DNA from: Nannobrachium achirus
Taxonomy: Eukaryota; Chordata; Actinopteri; Myctophiformes; Myctophidae
Direction: 5' to 3'
Assembly (NCBI GenBank): GCA_963921795.1
Contig: OY997641.1
Location: forward strand, 56,226,193-56,290,192
DNA: 64,000 bases
Each line of letters begins with the position of its first letter. The first letter of the stretch is position 1. This document shows positions 26,299 to 37,911 of this stretch, in pieces. The position numbers and the translations under genes were made by a program. The notes under the pieces were generated by a model. It was not told where the DNA came from, ran no database searches, and was given only the letters and a program-made list of their open reading frames with translations.

Positions 26299-28036
26299 TC
26301 ACTGCAAATTGCATCCTCTTGGAATTAGAATCCCCACTACCACATCTACTATCATTTCAGTTGCACGTCTTGCACCTTGCCATATGACTTCTGAGTATTT
26401 TTCAAGGAAGGTATTCTTTTTCTCAGCTATTCTTCTTGCTTCTTCCAGTGTCAAGCCAGGATCTTTCTGCAGAACGCACTGCATTTCAGCTGTTATGGCT
26501 TCCTCAGCCTCTCGGAACATGTCGTTGGTGTAGTGTTTTCCTCCGTTTTGCTCCACCATTTCGTTGATCTTCTGCAGCAGTTCAGTGACCTGAGAGGGAT
26601 CTTTGTTTTTGTTGTCAAAAACATGATATCTTCTTTGACATTGCTCGACAAAGTTGTTCAGATCTTCATTTTCACTGATTAGCTCATCAATGGAAGTTCC
26701 TTCTTCATCATCCAGATCGTCTCCCTTGGTGAACAAGACCATCGTATAACATTCTGCCTGTTTTCCAAAGGTGATCTGGATCATGTTTACTGTGTCTTTT
26801 TCTTCTTTTGTGAATCTTCCTGCCTGGATCACAACCAGGAACACATGGGGACCAGGAGCCGCGCAAGAAATGCACATCTTAATCTCCTTCATTACCTCTT
26901 CTGTTGTTACGGTGCCAAACAAACCTGGAGTATCAACCACGACCACTGATTGTCCGTTCCACTTCCCAATTTGTTTTGATGTTGTCTTCGTCACAGATGA
27001 AGAGGACGCCTTGGATTCAAAAGCCTTTGTTCTCAGGATGGTGTTTCCAGTAGCACTCTTCCCAAGTCCAGTTTTTCCAACAAGAACAATCCGTAGAGTC
27101 TTAGATCGGGGCTCTATGGAGAGTTTTAGAAGGATGGTATTGATTTTAGCTTAATTTTTCTTCCCCCAGACCTGTTAATTCAATCTTGTGTCTAGCTAGG
27201 ACTAAATATCTGAAGTCTAAAACTCTATTAGGGACAAGTTGAAATTCATGAAATGGGGGGGTCTGGAGGAACTGAATTCAGAAAAGACTATTTTTAATAA
27301 AAACAATTATGAACCTCCATTGGACTCAAAGTAATAGTTTATGACCTTCCCTTGGACTAAAATGAGAAAAGCATTACCCTCCCCTATTTTTCTCCAGACC
27401 CCCAATTCATGAATTTCAATTTGTCCCTTACAACAGTGGTTCTCAACCTTTTCAAGCCACGACCTCCAAAATAATCATATTTTAACTGGGGACCCCCCAC
27501 CCTGACAAGCACTAAGAGTTGAGGCATCACAATTTCTGCCTCTACTATATGACAATTTGGCCAATGTTTAATTTGACATTTTAGAGCTAAAACGTTCTTA
27601 AATGTCACTTTAGAAATGTGTACATACACTCTATACACTTAAACCTTATGTTGGTTTGTTTACTGTTGAGTGACAAAACAATTTTTCACATTTAGCCAAT
27701 TATCTGGGGACCCCCAAATAATTTCGGGACTGTCCGACCCACAGGCTGAGAACCACTGCCTTACAACACAGGACCAATTTAAGACCCCATAGAGTAGCTG
27801 CTGTAACAGTATAGTAAGATAATGAAGATCTAATAAATCAATCGAATCAATTACCAATTAATTGTTTCTATTGGACCTGCATGCTTTGCATACAATGCAA
27901 GTAGTAGAAAAGAACAAAAAGGTATCGTTACTATGACCTATGCATTGTAGGGAACTTTCTAATGCTGGTTCATGATACCTGTAACAGCAGCAGTAGATAA
28001 AACATACTTACCAAGTTGTGCATGTTTGCTGGCCAT
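26299..28036 (-). CDS. GIMAP family GTPase, B-type
   Basis: Two exons, join(complement 28036-28012, 27113-26299), 279 residues. Exon 1 encodes MASKHAQL with a GTAAGT donor. Exon 2 begins after CTCTCCATAG and opens with EPRSKTLRIVLVG and P-loop GKTGLGKS. DTPG, GPHVFLVVIQAGRF, TKGDDL (G4) and FDNKNKD (G5 area) follow, then a helical segment of charged and glutamine residues and a weakly hydrophobic end. The longest open frame seems to start at 26994, but that GTG is internal; starting there would remove the P-loop. It is closest in this window to the 1923-2740 exon, including the 3' flank. The intron carries two MITEs (27231-27427 and 27434-27758). Confidence 0.88.
27231..27427. mobile_element. 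PIF/Harbinger-like MITE
   Basis: The left arm starts GGGACAAGTTGAAATTCATG and the right arm is its near-perfect complement, ending TTGTCCC. TTA flanks both ends (27228-27230 and 27428-27430), the 3-bp TWA target duplication of PIF/Harbinger elements. It lies in the intron of the B-type GIMAP gene. Confidence 0.7.
27434..27758. mobile_element. hAT MITE with perfect 8-bp target duplication
   Basis: Terminal CAGTGGTTCTCAACC and GCTGAGAACCACTG are flanked by CCTTACAA at 27426-27433 and again at 27759-27766. The element inserted at the very edge of the older MITE at 27231-27427, so the order of events is clear. Confidence 0.85.
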
Positions 28037-28122
28037 GTTTATCTTGATTAGGTAGTTGTCTTGTCAATGTCTATGTGTTGCAGTGGAAGATTTTGACTTC
28101 TTTCACACTACATAGAACGCCT

Positions 28123-28268
<146 letters not shown>

Positions 28269-29092
28269 CCTGCATGCATGTGTACTTGCAGTGCCTCCAA
28301 ACCTACAGCAGAGTGTGTGTGATCACCTTTCAATAAATACATAAATAAATAGACCTACATTATGTATTCCTTTTTTGTTGATTCATTGCATTTCTGTTCA
28401 GTTAGACACTTTTGTCAGGATTAACAATTTATTTAAATGCTATTTGTACCTTTATTAAAAGTTAGAAACCACTGTTTTACCCTAGCATGTAAATGTTTGT
28501 TTTCTCTGGTGTTTTGCAGTCAAATGAGCAACTGATTAATAACATCAAAATTAGCTGAAGCTGTCTTGGGCTTGAGTGTGGTTAGTGGGTAGAAGAACTA
28601 AACCAATTCATGCCACATAAATTGTAGTAGACTAGGTTTGATTGAATATAATGATTGGGATTTGAGAAGTGAAAACAATATGAGATATGATAAAATGTTC
28701 CTCTAAATTAAATATACTGAGTGCTGTCAGCAATATGTAATTTGTTAATTTTAAAACCCCACATTTTCATGGTTTCATAAATCACAACTTTATAGTAACT
28801 TGAAACGAACCAGTGCATCAAGACGCCTGAGCGCAGCGGGCCAATACAGAGCATTTTATGGAGAGATAGATGCCAAAATGAAAAACGCAGTGCCCTTCTA
28901 GGACCCTGGTTTGGCATTCCATTTTGTCTATCCCAGGGACGTTCTGGGCCCCTGATTCAGCCCGGGAAACAAAGTTGGAGAGGCCCTCATTGCGCGCTAT
29001 AGAGAGATCTCTCTCTATAGCGCTGCTGCTACACAAAGATTTGCCATCTCAGATCATGACAAGTGACAAGCCAGTGGGCCAATTACATGAGT

Positions 29093-29362
29093 TATATTTT
29101 GTCGTTGTCGAGTGGAAACCTTGTATGTCCAGAACCGTTTGTTTTGTATTTATCATTTTAAAAATGATTTAAACTAGTGAAAACAGCCGATCTACAAGCA
29201 CACAATGCCTCGCGCCGCAAGGCGCTGTGTGCTTGTAGATCTGCTGTTTTCACTGCTTTTGTTCAACGGCCTTGTATGATGAAGCAGGGCTTTGCTTTGC
29301 GAAAAAAAAATTACAAATTTGAAACTTGGAGATACGAGGTTTCTGCCCGACAGTGACGATTT
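29093..29362. mobile_element. Near-palindromic MITE, copy 2
   Basis: Same family as 24648-24900, with GTGGAAACCTTGTATGTCC on the left and GGAGATACGAGGTTTC on the right. The centre (29184-29242) is a strong hairpin: GATCTACAAGCACACA pairs with TGTGTGCTTGTAGATC around a GC-rich loop. The rest of 29363-30030 is gene-free. Confidence 0.7.
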
Positions 29363-30030
29363 ACTTTGTTGGCCGCCCAGCCCCCAAAATGGAACGAAGG
29401 CTGACATTTTATTTTTATTTTTTTCCTAATGGCCGGCCTGGACCGGCCGGGAATGAACCGGCCATTCGGGAGTTGTCCCGCTTTTCCCAATGGCCAGCAC
29501 GTCCCTATCCATATCCTTAATCCTGGAAGGATTTATTTCCTAATCTGAGTTCAAAAGGCGATGGTTGTTGGACAATGCAAAGTTATATTAATGGTGCAAA
29601 GGTACCATGCCGTTTTGAAAACATTGTTGGATACCTGCAGCAACCGTAACATCTGAAGCATGTCAAGCAATTAAACTGTAAACTTGAACATGTTAATAAA
29701 TATTGAGTTTCATGGAACATGAATTAGTCTGTTTTTGTACTTATAATTGTTTGGTTTAAATATCTATTTTATTGCGTTGTAGTTGAATATATTTCTATAG
29801 TTGAGATAACTGATTGATCGATATTTGTATAGTTTAGATAACTAATTGATTCAAGTTAACACCAATAGAAAAGTATTAACGAGAATATTTGAGTTATTTA
29901 ATCAATACCTTTAATTTAATCAATTCAAACAAGAACAATTCACAACAAATATTATAGTAATGTTGGGGAATGGGGTGTGAAACGCAGTCCGATGGAACCT
30001 CTTCATTACCTGTTGACAGATGGTGTGTCG

Positions 30031-30045
30031 AGGGGAGGAGACTGG
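30031..30045 (+). promoter_or_regulatory. Shared GIMAP upstream box, plus-strand gene
   Basis: AGGGGAGGAGACTGG, 124-138 bp upstream of the ATG at 30169. It is the same 15-bp word as in the minus-strand genes, so it turns with the direction of the gene. The sequence just before the ATG (ACAAGACACCATTAATCAACT) also resembles the paralogues. Confidence 0.6.
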
Positions 30046-30063
30046 TTGTACAGTAGCCTACTC

Positions 30064-30069
30064 TATAAA
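30064..30069 (+). promoter_or_regulatory. Probable TATA box
   Basis: TATAAA in the context CTCTATAAAGTA, 18 bp after the shared box and 105 bp before the ATG. This would place a transcription start near 30095. TATA-like sequences occupy the same relative place in at least two minus-strand paralogues. Confidence 0.5.
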
Positions 30070-30168
30070 GTAGTGAAGAAGAAGTTCAACTAACTCTACA
30101 ACAGCAAGACATAAGAACTGACAAGACACCATTAATCAACTAATCAACTATACTGTACCAAGATAACC

Positions 30169-32524
30169 ATGGGGTCCACGGCCAGCAAAGATGGTAAGTA
30201 ATCTACTGTAATCAACAGCATCATAATATAACTATGAATATATTTTGTTGGAAAGGTCTCTATACTACAGAGAAATGATATCTATGATTTTATTGTTATT
30301 AAGCTGTTTGAATACTACTGTATGTAAGCCCTGTCATACACAATTGATATCATTCCTGTCTCAGTTATCCTGTACCTTTGCGTATACCGGTAGTAATGCT
30401 AAAACAGAGTTAAAGATACATGGCTCCAATTACTCGTCTACCATAGGCTTTAAGCGGCTGCGTCAGGACAGCGTTTCGTTTGCAGTTGCAAAACTTAAAG
30501 GAGTACTTCACCACTTTTCAACCTATCTTCATATATTTGGTCCTCACTAAAAATTGCTTTTTTTCCCCTCAGAGGAGGGTTGTGGGCAGGTCAGAAACCC
30601 ATCGTCTTGTGACATCATTGATTGGGAATCCAAGCTAATAGAAAATGCAGGCTTTCTACTCCTGAAAAGTTGCAATGTTAAAGTGGAAGCCTTTCTCGCT
30701 ATAATAAAAATCTAAATATCTTTTTCAAAAATATATAGTTTTTTTAAAATGATGATGTCACAAGACGATGGATTTCTGAACTTCCCACAGCTCTCCTAAG
30801 AGACTTGGACCGAGTAGAAAAAAATTGTGCCGTGGTCTAAAAAAGTTAAATCAGGCAGAGAAAAGAGAGAGAAAGGAAACAGGGCAAGGGGAAACAGCTC
30901 CTAACTAGTCTCTTCCCCCAAAAACCAGGTTAGCAGCCAGTGAGTGACTCTTGGCAAATTTATACCGTCGTATGACGGTGCCGGTGCATCAAAAATAGCC
31001 GATCTACAAGCTCACAAAACATCATGTCCTGACCACTGTAAACAAACAAATGTGGTGTTACACTTTGACATAAAGTGAACATGATTTTTGGACTGCCTTT
31101 TTTCAACCAAAGATCAGATGAGGTGAAAACATCAACATAATAATAAATAAACAAAACAACCGGCTAAGCATCATGAAACACATGGCCCTCTTCCGTTTCA
31201 GAAACGACCACAGATAGTGACACTGCAGCGGGTCCCCCATCGTCTGATGATGATAGTCGTGAAGACATGAGAGGTGAGCTCATATAGTGTCAATTTAATT
31301 ACTAATAATCAACATAATACATACAACAACAACCTAAGCTAGACACATGGCCCTCCTCAGTTTCAGAAACGACCACAGACAGTGGAGCTGCAGCAGGTCC
31401 CCCTGATGATGACAGTGAAGACATGAGAGGTGAGCTCCTATAGTGGCAATTTAAAGTTATTCCAAGCAACCTTTGTTTTATTGTGTGTTTGGCTTCAACC
31501 TTTCCAATATGTTAGGGTCATTTTTGACCGGTTTTCAAGTTTCAAAAAGTACATTTTACATTTCTTTATTGCAGTGGTGTAAAGTAACTAAGTACATTTA
31601 CTTAAGTACTGTACACAAGTACAGTTTTGAGATATTTACTTGAGTAATTCCAGTTTTTCATTACTTTTACTTCTACTCCACTACATCTCTGAGGCAAATA
31701 TTGTACTTTTACTCCACTACAATTATTTGAAAACTTCAGTTACTAGTTACTTTGCAGATATAAATGATTTTATTATAAAACATACATTAATCCACTTAAA
31801 GGAGTAGTTCACCCACAATTTTTTTTTCTATTGATTACTCATGCCATGGAGAGTAGAGTTCAACTATAATTTTTTGTCACATTCCTAAGACAAAAATTTG
31901 ATTTGAGTAAATCTACCCCCATTGAAACGGGTCCCCATCCGGAACGAATGGGGGTAAATTTATTGTTATCACATTTTTGTCTGCGACAAAAAACTAAAAA
32001 TATTATTGAACTCTAGTCTCCGTGGCGTGACTAATCAATAGAAAAAAAGTCATTTTGGGGGTGAACTACTCCTTTAAGCCCTATTTTATACCTAGGCATT
32101 TTGTACTTTTACTTTTGGTTTAAGTATATTTTGATCCCAATACTTTCGTACTTTTACCCAAGTACATTTTGAATGACAGACTTTTAGTTGTAAGGGTGCC
32201 CTAAAGTACCTATGAGAGTGGAATCTGCGTTCCGCCAATGCATTTCAATGAGAGTGAAACGGTTTCATGCCAGCAGAGGATTTCTGCAAAAAACACTCCC
32301 TTCTCATTGAAATGCATTGGCGGAATGCGGATTCCACTCTCATAGGTATTTTGGTGTGTGGGCACCCTAAGAGTATTATTAGTATTTTTGCTGTATTGAT
32401 ACTTTTACTTAAGTAAAACATCTGAGTATTTTTTCCACCACTGCTTTATTGGAACAAGGCTTCATGATATCTTCAGAAACAGATATTTGAACACAACAAC
32501 ATTAATTATTACCATTTTCAATTT

Positions 32525-32589
<65 letters not shown>

Positions 32590-35171
32590 TTGTCCTCAAT
32601 TTGCATTTGTTATTAGGAGTAAAATAAAGTTTGGGTTTATGAAAATAATTGACTTTACCTTCTTTACTGTATATGGGTCAATTTTGACCCGTAGCACCAC
32701 AACACAAGTGCCACTTTTTTGTTCATATTAATAATATGAAAAAGAAATAGGATAAAAAACAAAAGCAAGTAATTTATTTTTGGAAGTGTGTTCTAATATT
32801 AGTCTATTATTGCTTCTGGGGTAGTGAGAAGGATGAGCAGAGGGCAGAAGAGGTCAATCCAGAACAGCATTTAGCAGAGGACCCAGGACTATGGCCAGAT
32901 AATCTTACGAATAAACAGAGAGATACTATTGTTTTCAGATTGGCTAATACAGCATGTATTGCACTCAAAGATAAGGAAGGCAAACCATTCCCAACATAAT
33001 AGAAGTCAGCCAATGGCCGTGAGAAAACTAAAAGAGACTGGCTCATGTAGTGCAAGTGCAAAGGCTCTGTACTGCATTCCATGCATTCTGTTTTCTTACG
33101 AGCAAAACAAGCTCTCTTGAGCTGTTGGTGCATTATAATCCCGTTTTGCACGAGCAAGGCAAATTAAGAAAGGGAAATGGTTAACTCATTATCTCAGTGC
33201 TAGCACGCAGAATGAGTTCAATGATCTCTGTGGAAAAAGATCTGCTAAACTAAATTCTGGCAGAAAAAGAACATGCAATCTATTACTCTGTAATATGTAA
33301 CGCAACACCACCAGACATCTCTCACACTGAACAGAATGTGATATTGGTAAGATAATTATGTAGAAGAAGACGAAGACAGTGGTGTTGACAGTGGTGTTTG
33401 AATAACCGAGAGGTTCATTCAATTCACAGACATTAACAAAAAGTCAGGCAAGGATATTTCAGAAATGATTCAAGTATCATTGAAAGAGAATGGCATACAA
33501 TTGGAGGACTGTAGAGGTCAAGGTTATAACAGCGGGGCCAAGTCAGGAAAGGTGAAAGGAGTTCAAGCTCAGATTTCAAAAGCCAATCCTCTTGCTACGT
33601 ACTCGCCCTGTACGCTTCCCCTATCCTCAATCTGGTGGGTGTATATGCAGCTGGATCATGTTCTGAAGTCTCAATTTTTTTTTGGTTGTGTTAATTGACT
33701 ATACAACTTCTTCAGCGCTAGCCCAGAGCGATGGGCAATATTGAAGAGAAAGACGGGGTGCTCTCTCCATTCCCTCTCTGAGACTCGATGGGGTGCCCAC
33801 ATTGCTGCTGTTAAGTTGTGGCTACATGCTTGCCCTCTATCATTGAGGCACTGGAATGTGTTTTAATATCATGCAATCTGACAAATGAAGCCCATTCTGA
33901 GGTCAGCGGTCTAACACAATATTTCCAGACCTTCGATGCAGTTGTCCTTCTGAGTGTGGGTCAAAGGTCCTTCAGTGTATTGAGAACAAGATTCTTCAGA
34001 ATGGAGATATTTCCCTTGAAAGACAGGCTGCAAACATTAATACACTATAGCTGCAAGAGGAAATACAGGGAATACAGGACACATGGGACTCACTGCACCA
34101 CTTTACACCACTTTAACTGCATGCAATTAATTAAGCTCATATCTAAATTTAACCAACAAGTGGATTGTGCCCATGGTAGATGAAAGGTGATGGAACTGAA
34201 ACGCCTAATATAAATAACATCCTTGTAAAACTCTCTCAACAGAGCAAATAAAGAAAGAAGATGAACTACGGATTGTTCTTGTTGGAAAGACTGGAGTTGG
34301 GAAGAGTGCTACTGGTAACACCATTTTAGGAACAAAGTCATTTCAGGCCAAGCTATCCTCTTCCTCTGTGACAGCAGAATGTTCAAAAAAAGAAGGAGAG
34401 TTTGGCGGACAATCACTGTCCATTGTTGATACTCCGGGTTTGTTTGACACAAAGCGAAATGAAGAAGAAATAGTTAAGGAGATTAAGAAATGCATCTGTT
34501 TGTCGTCTCCTGGTCCACATGTGTTCCTGGTTGTGATCCAAGCAGGAAGATTTACACAAGAGGAATTAGACACGGTACAAATAATCCAGACCACCTTTGG
34601 AGAAGAGGCAGGATGTTATACAATGGTCGTGTTCACCAAGGGCGATGAACTGGAAGAAGAAGGACGCTCCATAGAGGAATTCTTCAGGGATCATGAACAT
34701 CTTAACAATTTTGTTAAACAATGCAAAGGAGGATATCATGTTTTTAACAACAAAAGCAAAGGTCCCTCTCAAGTCTTGGAACTACTACAGAAAGTCAAGA
34801 AAATGATGGAGGTAAATGGAGGAAGCCACTACACCAACGAGCTGTTCCAACTGGCTGAGAAATCCATAAGAGGAGAAATAAAAGAGATTCTGAAAAAATA
34901 TCCTCATCTGACCGTGCGAGAAGCAAGAAAAATAGCGGAGAAAAATAATACCTTCATTAAGAAATACCCTTTCGTGTGGGCAGCTGTGGGTGCAACTGTA
35001 GGTGTCATTACAGCTGGGGCTGTAGGTGCCGTTGCTGTTCTTGCAGCACCAGTTGTTCTTCCGATGGTAGTAACTTTAGCTCTAGCAGGTGCTGGTGGCA
35101 GTGCAGCAGCAGGATTGACAGCTGGAGTTACAGCTATGCTTAAGGTTCCAGACAAATGCAAAGTGCAGTGA
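30169..35171 (+). CDS. GIMAP family GTPase with myristoylation-type start, duplicated acidic exons and hydrophobic tail
   Basis: Four coding exons, join(30169-30193, 31202-31273, 31367-31429, 34243-35171), all introns in phase 1, 362 residues. Exon 1 encodes MGSTASKD, which fits the MGxxxS N-myristoylation rule. Exons 2 and 3 encode 24- and 21-residue acidic Ser/Thr-rich segments that both begin ETTTDS and end EDMR; they are a tandem exon duplication. Exon 4 has P-loop GKTGVGKS, DTPG, GPHVFLVVIQAGRF, TKGDEL and FNNKSKG, then a helical region and a long Ala/Gly/Val-rich hydrophobic tail ending CKVQ. The donors are GTAAGT and GTGAGC and the acceptors are TTTCAG or CAACAG. The open frame seen from 34368 starts at an internal GTG and misses the P-loop. 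AATAAA lies at 35524. Membrane attachment at both ends is inferred. Intron 3 is full of transposons. Confidence 0.87.
31796..32077. mobile_element. MITE with perfect TTAAAGGAGTAGTTCACCC ends
   Basis: Both ends carry the same 19-bp inverted repeat, starting with TTAA. Sub-terminal arms (CTATTGATTACTCATGCCATG and its near complement) extend the fold. The TTAA may be a target duplication. Partial copies are at 6233-6353, about 13795-13895, 38880-39125 and 51270-51400. Confidence 0.85.
32194..32367. mobile_element. PIF/Harbinger-like MITE, nested
   Basis: GGGTGCCC at the left end and GGGCACCC at the right end, with TAA on both sides (32191-32193, 32368-32370). Most of the element is an inverted repeat with ACCTATGAGAGTGGAATC on one arm and its complement on the other. 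Confidence 0.8.
32526..32585. repeat. (GA)30 microsatellite
   Basis: A pure GA run in intron 3 of the plus-strand GIMAP gene, about 80 bp after the hAT MITE. Confidence 0.97.
32810..34190 (+). pseudogene. Decayed hAT transposase of the ZMYM1-like type
   Basis: Broken frames in order give a DPGLWPDNLT-like start, a SASAKALYCIPCILFS segment (zinc-finger-like Cys pair), then at 33465-33698 a CRGQGYNSGAKSGKVKGVQA block followed by an NPLATYSPC segment. At 33818-34183 there is LPSIIEALE followed by helical sequence. This order is that of the large hAT-type transposases related to ZMYM1. Stops and frameshifts occur throughout, so no protein is expected. It lies inside a GIMAP intron in the same orientation as the gene. 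Confidence 0.6.
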
Positions 35172-35523
35172 TATTGAAGTTTGTCTCTGATCATTAGTTT
35201 AGGATGATTACACCAGTGAAGGATATGATCCAAAAATGTCCATGTTTTTACCATAAATGTGACGTCAAATCTGTCTTACGTGTATTTTTTTATTTAACCT
35301 TTGCCTAAATTTGATTCAATAATACCCTGTGTATAATGGTAATCTGAATATAATTCATTATTAATTCATTCTAATTTTATATATTCTTTTATGCATTACA
35401 GTTATACATTTCAATATTAAAATGTATATGGTTTTTAACATTTTGTTGTGCAGCCTTTTAAAGATTGCTGTTTCATCACAATTGATCTCATATTAATATC
35501 TGTAATATTATTCTTTCTATTCT

Positions 35524-35529
35524 AATAAA
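35524..35529 (+). terminator. Polyadenylation signal of the plus-strand GIMAP gene
   Basis: AATAAA 353 bp after the stop codon at 35171. It is the clearest signal before the pseudogene that starts at 35717. Confidence 0.5.
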
Positions 35530-35716
35530 CACAATTGAACATAATATGTGTCAAGCCCATGTGTTTGCTGTGCAGCTTGTTAAAGAGTATGGTGTTTCAT
35601 TTACTGTAAATGCATCTTCTAATAATATATTTTTCTAAATATATGTTTTTCTGTTTGTTTACATGATACGTTTATATGGAATCTAGTCTAATTTAATAAC
35701 CTCTGTTATTTTCAGG

Positions 35717-35945
35717 GTCTTAGCTGAGAGTGGTGTTGGTAGGTCAGGAGAGTTTGATTTTACAATAGTTTAGGTTTTGCTCCAGTCACTCTGAAAAGTG
35801 AACAGGCAGAAGGAGATGTGTTCAACAGGAGGTAACAGTGGTGGACACCCCTGGACTGTGTAACAGTAAACTGTCAGAAGAACAACAGGAAGCAGAGTTG
35901 GAAGCAGCCTTGTCGTTGAGCGCTCCAGGTCCACATGTGACATTG
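35717..35945 (+). pseudogene. A-type GIMAP pseudogene fragment
   Basis: Begins after a TTTTCAG acceptor with the same exon start as the A-type genes. The third codon is TAG where functional copies have GAA, the P-loop is deleted, and a base change shifts the frame before GTGGACACCCCTGG (DTPG). Similarity ends at GGTCCACATGTG near 35940, where unrelated sequence with CCCATATGG words follows. It is in inverted orientation relative to all functional A-type genes. Confidence 0.88.
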
Positions 35946-36339
35946 CAACAGTCTCTCATGTCACGTCCCTTTTATGCCCATATGGAGATCCCTGATGTCA
36001 TCAATATTAAGCCTGAATCTGCCCGGGTTTTCAAAGTGGGTGCCGTGGCGGCAGTCCAGGGGATAATGTGATAATATTTGTAATATACAAGCCCCAAACC
36101 AGTATGCTTCCTTTGCCCGGAGAAGTTATCAAATGCAGCACTGGTGCCAAGTAGTGATTTATTCAATACGGTTGTCATCATCTTATAATAATTATAACAA
36201 AAAAAGTTGAATATATTTGATAAAAGGGTTGTTGGATCATACGAGGTAATAAGGTAATATACCGTAATATTATTTCAGACAGAAGTCAACATCACTAAAT
36301 GTTACATACCAGTAAGACTCCCTAAATCGGGAGATAAGC

Positions 36340-37260
36340 GACCGTCAGGTCGCATATACACAAACTTTGGAAGGCAATGGTAGCCAATCAGGAGGTAATG
36401 GGAAATGGGACAGATCCATGTTGATGACATGACTGTATATACTGTGTACCGCTTTGGGTGATTTTAGGGAAAATCTATAGGAGCAGTGTCCAAAAATGTG
36501 TCTTGCAAGAATCGGCCATTCGGCCTCATGGTGGCGCGAGAAGAGGGCCATGTGAGAAATTATATTATGACATGTTGGTGAACTACCGTACTGTTGGTAT
36601 GAACTACACAATCTCTTCCTCATCAGAGCTGTCCTGTTCAACTGTAGGAATTGAATCTTCCTCGGGTACTTGGTTTGTATACAGTTCTGGAGTTTGGAGA
36701 GGTCTGTACATCTCAAACTGCAGTTATAAAGCTTGCATAGTCACATTTACACGCCAAAAACTCAAGGACTGCTACTTTTTCCCCTCATTTATTCTCTTTT
36801 TAACGTTTATTTTATAAAATATTGAAAATGAAATATCCCTTTTAAGAGGATGTTGATGAGAAAGGCTTTGGACATTGTGCAGGTGTATTGTAAGGTGTGC
36901 TAAACCTGACAGTCAAAACAGATACATGAATAATGGAATTCCCAAAGTACTGTCATTAAACATACTGGCAGAGGACAGTGTTACTTGAGGACAGGTGGAG
37001 ATCAAGTTCTACCAGTTCTAGTTTTCTGGCAAGGTATCTTTAATAGTTGTGGTTCCCATGAAAAACAAGGTAAGGTGTGCGTGCAGGAAGAAAGCTGACT
37101 GACAAAACAGATGCAGTACATGATGAGTGATTAGAATCTAATCAAGATCATTAAGAGCATGGCAGGATTTGAAGGAATGCAGTGTCACACCTAGGTAGAT
37201 GTGTCCTGATGCATCACGCTAGTTTCATGCTACAAGGAAGATTATTGAAATACAATGCCC
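36340..37260. repeat. Tandem duplication, first copy
   Basis: 36560-36790 matches 37770-37911 plus 38241-38345, and 36845-37250 matches 38390-38600. The first part (36355-36550) is a block of the TGGCGC repeat family also found in 7451-9032. The pair lacks genes; the open frames on both strands are not shared between the copies. 35946-36340 and 37260-37770 are also gene-free. Confidence 0.75.
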
Positions 37261-37911
37261 GATTGGGTTGGTATGTGCGTGTGTGCTTGCGTATTTGCGT
37301 ACGTGCGTACGTACGCACAGACCCCTCATTTTTGGATATCGGTACGATTAGAGGTGGCAAAGGTTGCATGTGATTTTTGTATTGCTAGCTGTAGTTTATT
37401 AAATGATATGATAGCAAGTCAAAGTAGAAGCTGATTACTTGTTTTCGGCCCTTATATATCTGTTAAAAGTGGTATATAGTGAATTACATGACTCAGCAAC
37501 TAAGAGATTTGGATGATTCTGCTATCAAAGTATGTTTTCTGGGTTGCTGAGTTGATTTATTAGGAAGTTCAGTGTCATATGTTAAAGTTCAAAATTGTTT
37601 CCAAAATTGTCATATGTTGGGCTTGACTTTTATGTTGACCGTGCCCCCAATAATACCAGTTTTCTAGCTAATAAACAACACATTAGCTCAATTGTTTTAT
37701 TTTTTAAAATTATTATCACAATAATCACAAATGTTAATGTTAATCAGTCTTAATATTCCAAGAATATGTCATTTTGATGAACTACCATACGGTTGGTTTG
37801 AACTACACAATCTCTTCCTCATCAGAACAGTCCTGTTCAATTGTAAGAATTGAATCTTCCTCGGGTACATGGTTTGTATAGTCCTGGAGTTTGGAGAGGT
37901 CTGTACATCCC

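Larger units (their letters stand above)
31572..32443. mobile_element. hAT MITE hosting two nested MITEs
   Basis: Ends CAGTGGTG and CCACCACTG are flanked by a perfect 8-bp duplication, CTTTATTG, at 31564-31571 and 32444-32451. The internal text (AAGTACATTTACTTAAGTAC and similar) is a common fish repeat. Two other elements, at 31796-32077 and 32194-32367, interrupt it. It lies in intron 3 of the plus-strand GIMAP gene. Confidence 0.88.

Noticed and set aside
30245-30550. 101-codon open frame in intron 1 of the plus-strand GIMAP gene
   Set aside because: No homology that I recognise, no splice or promoter context, and no counterpart in the paralogues.
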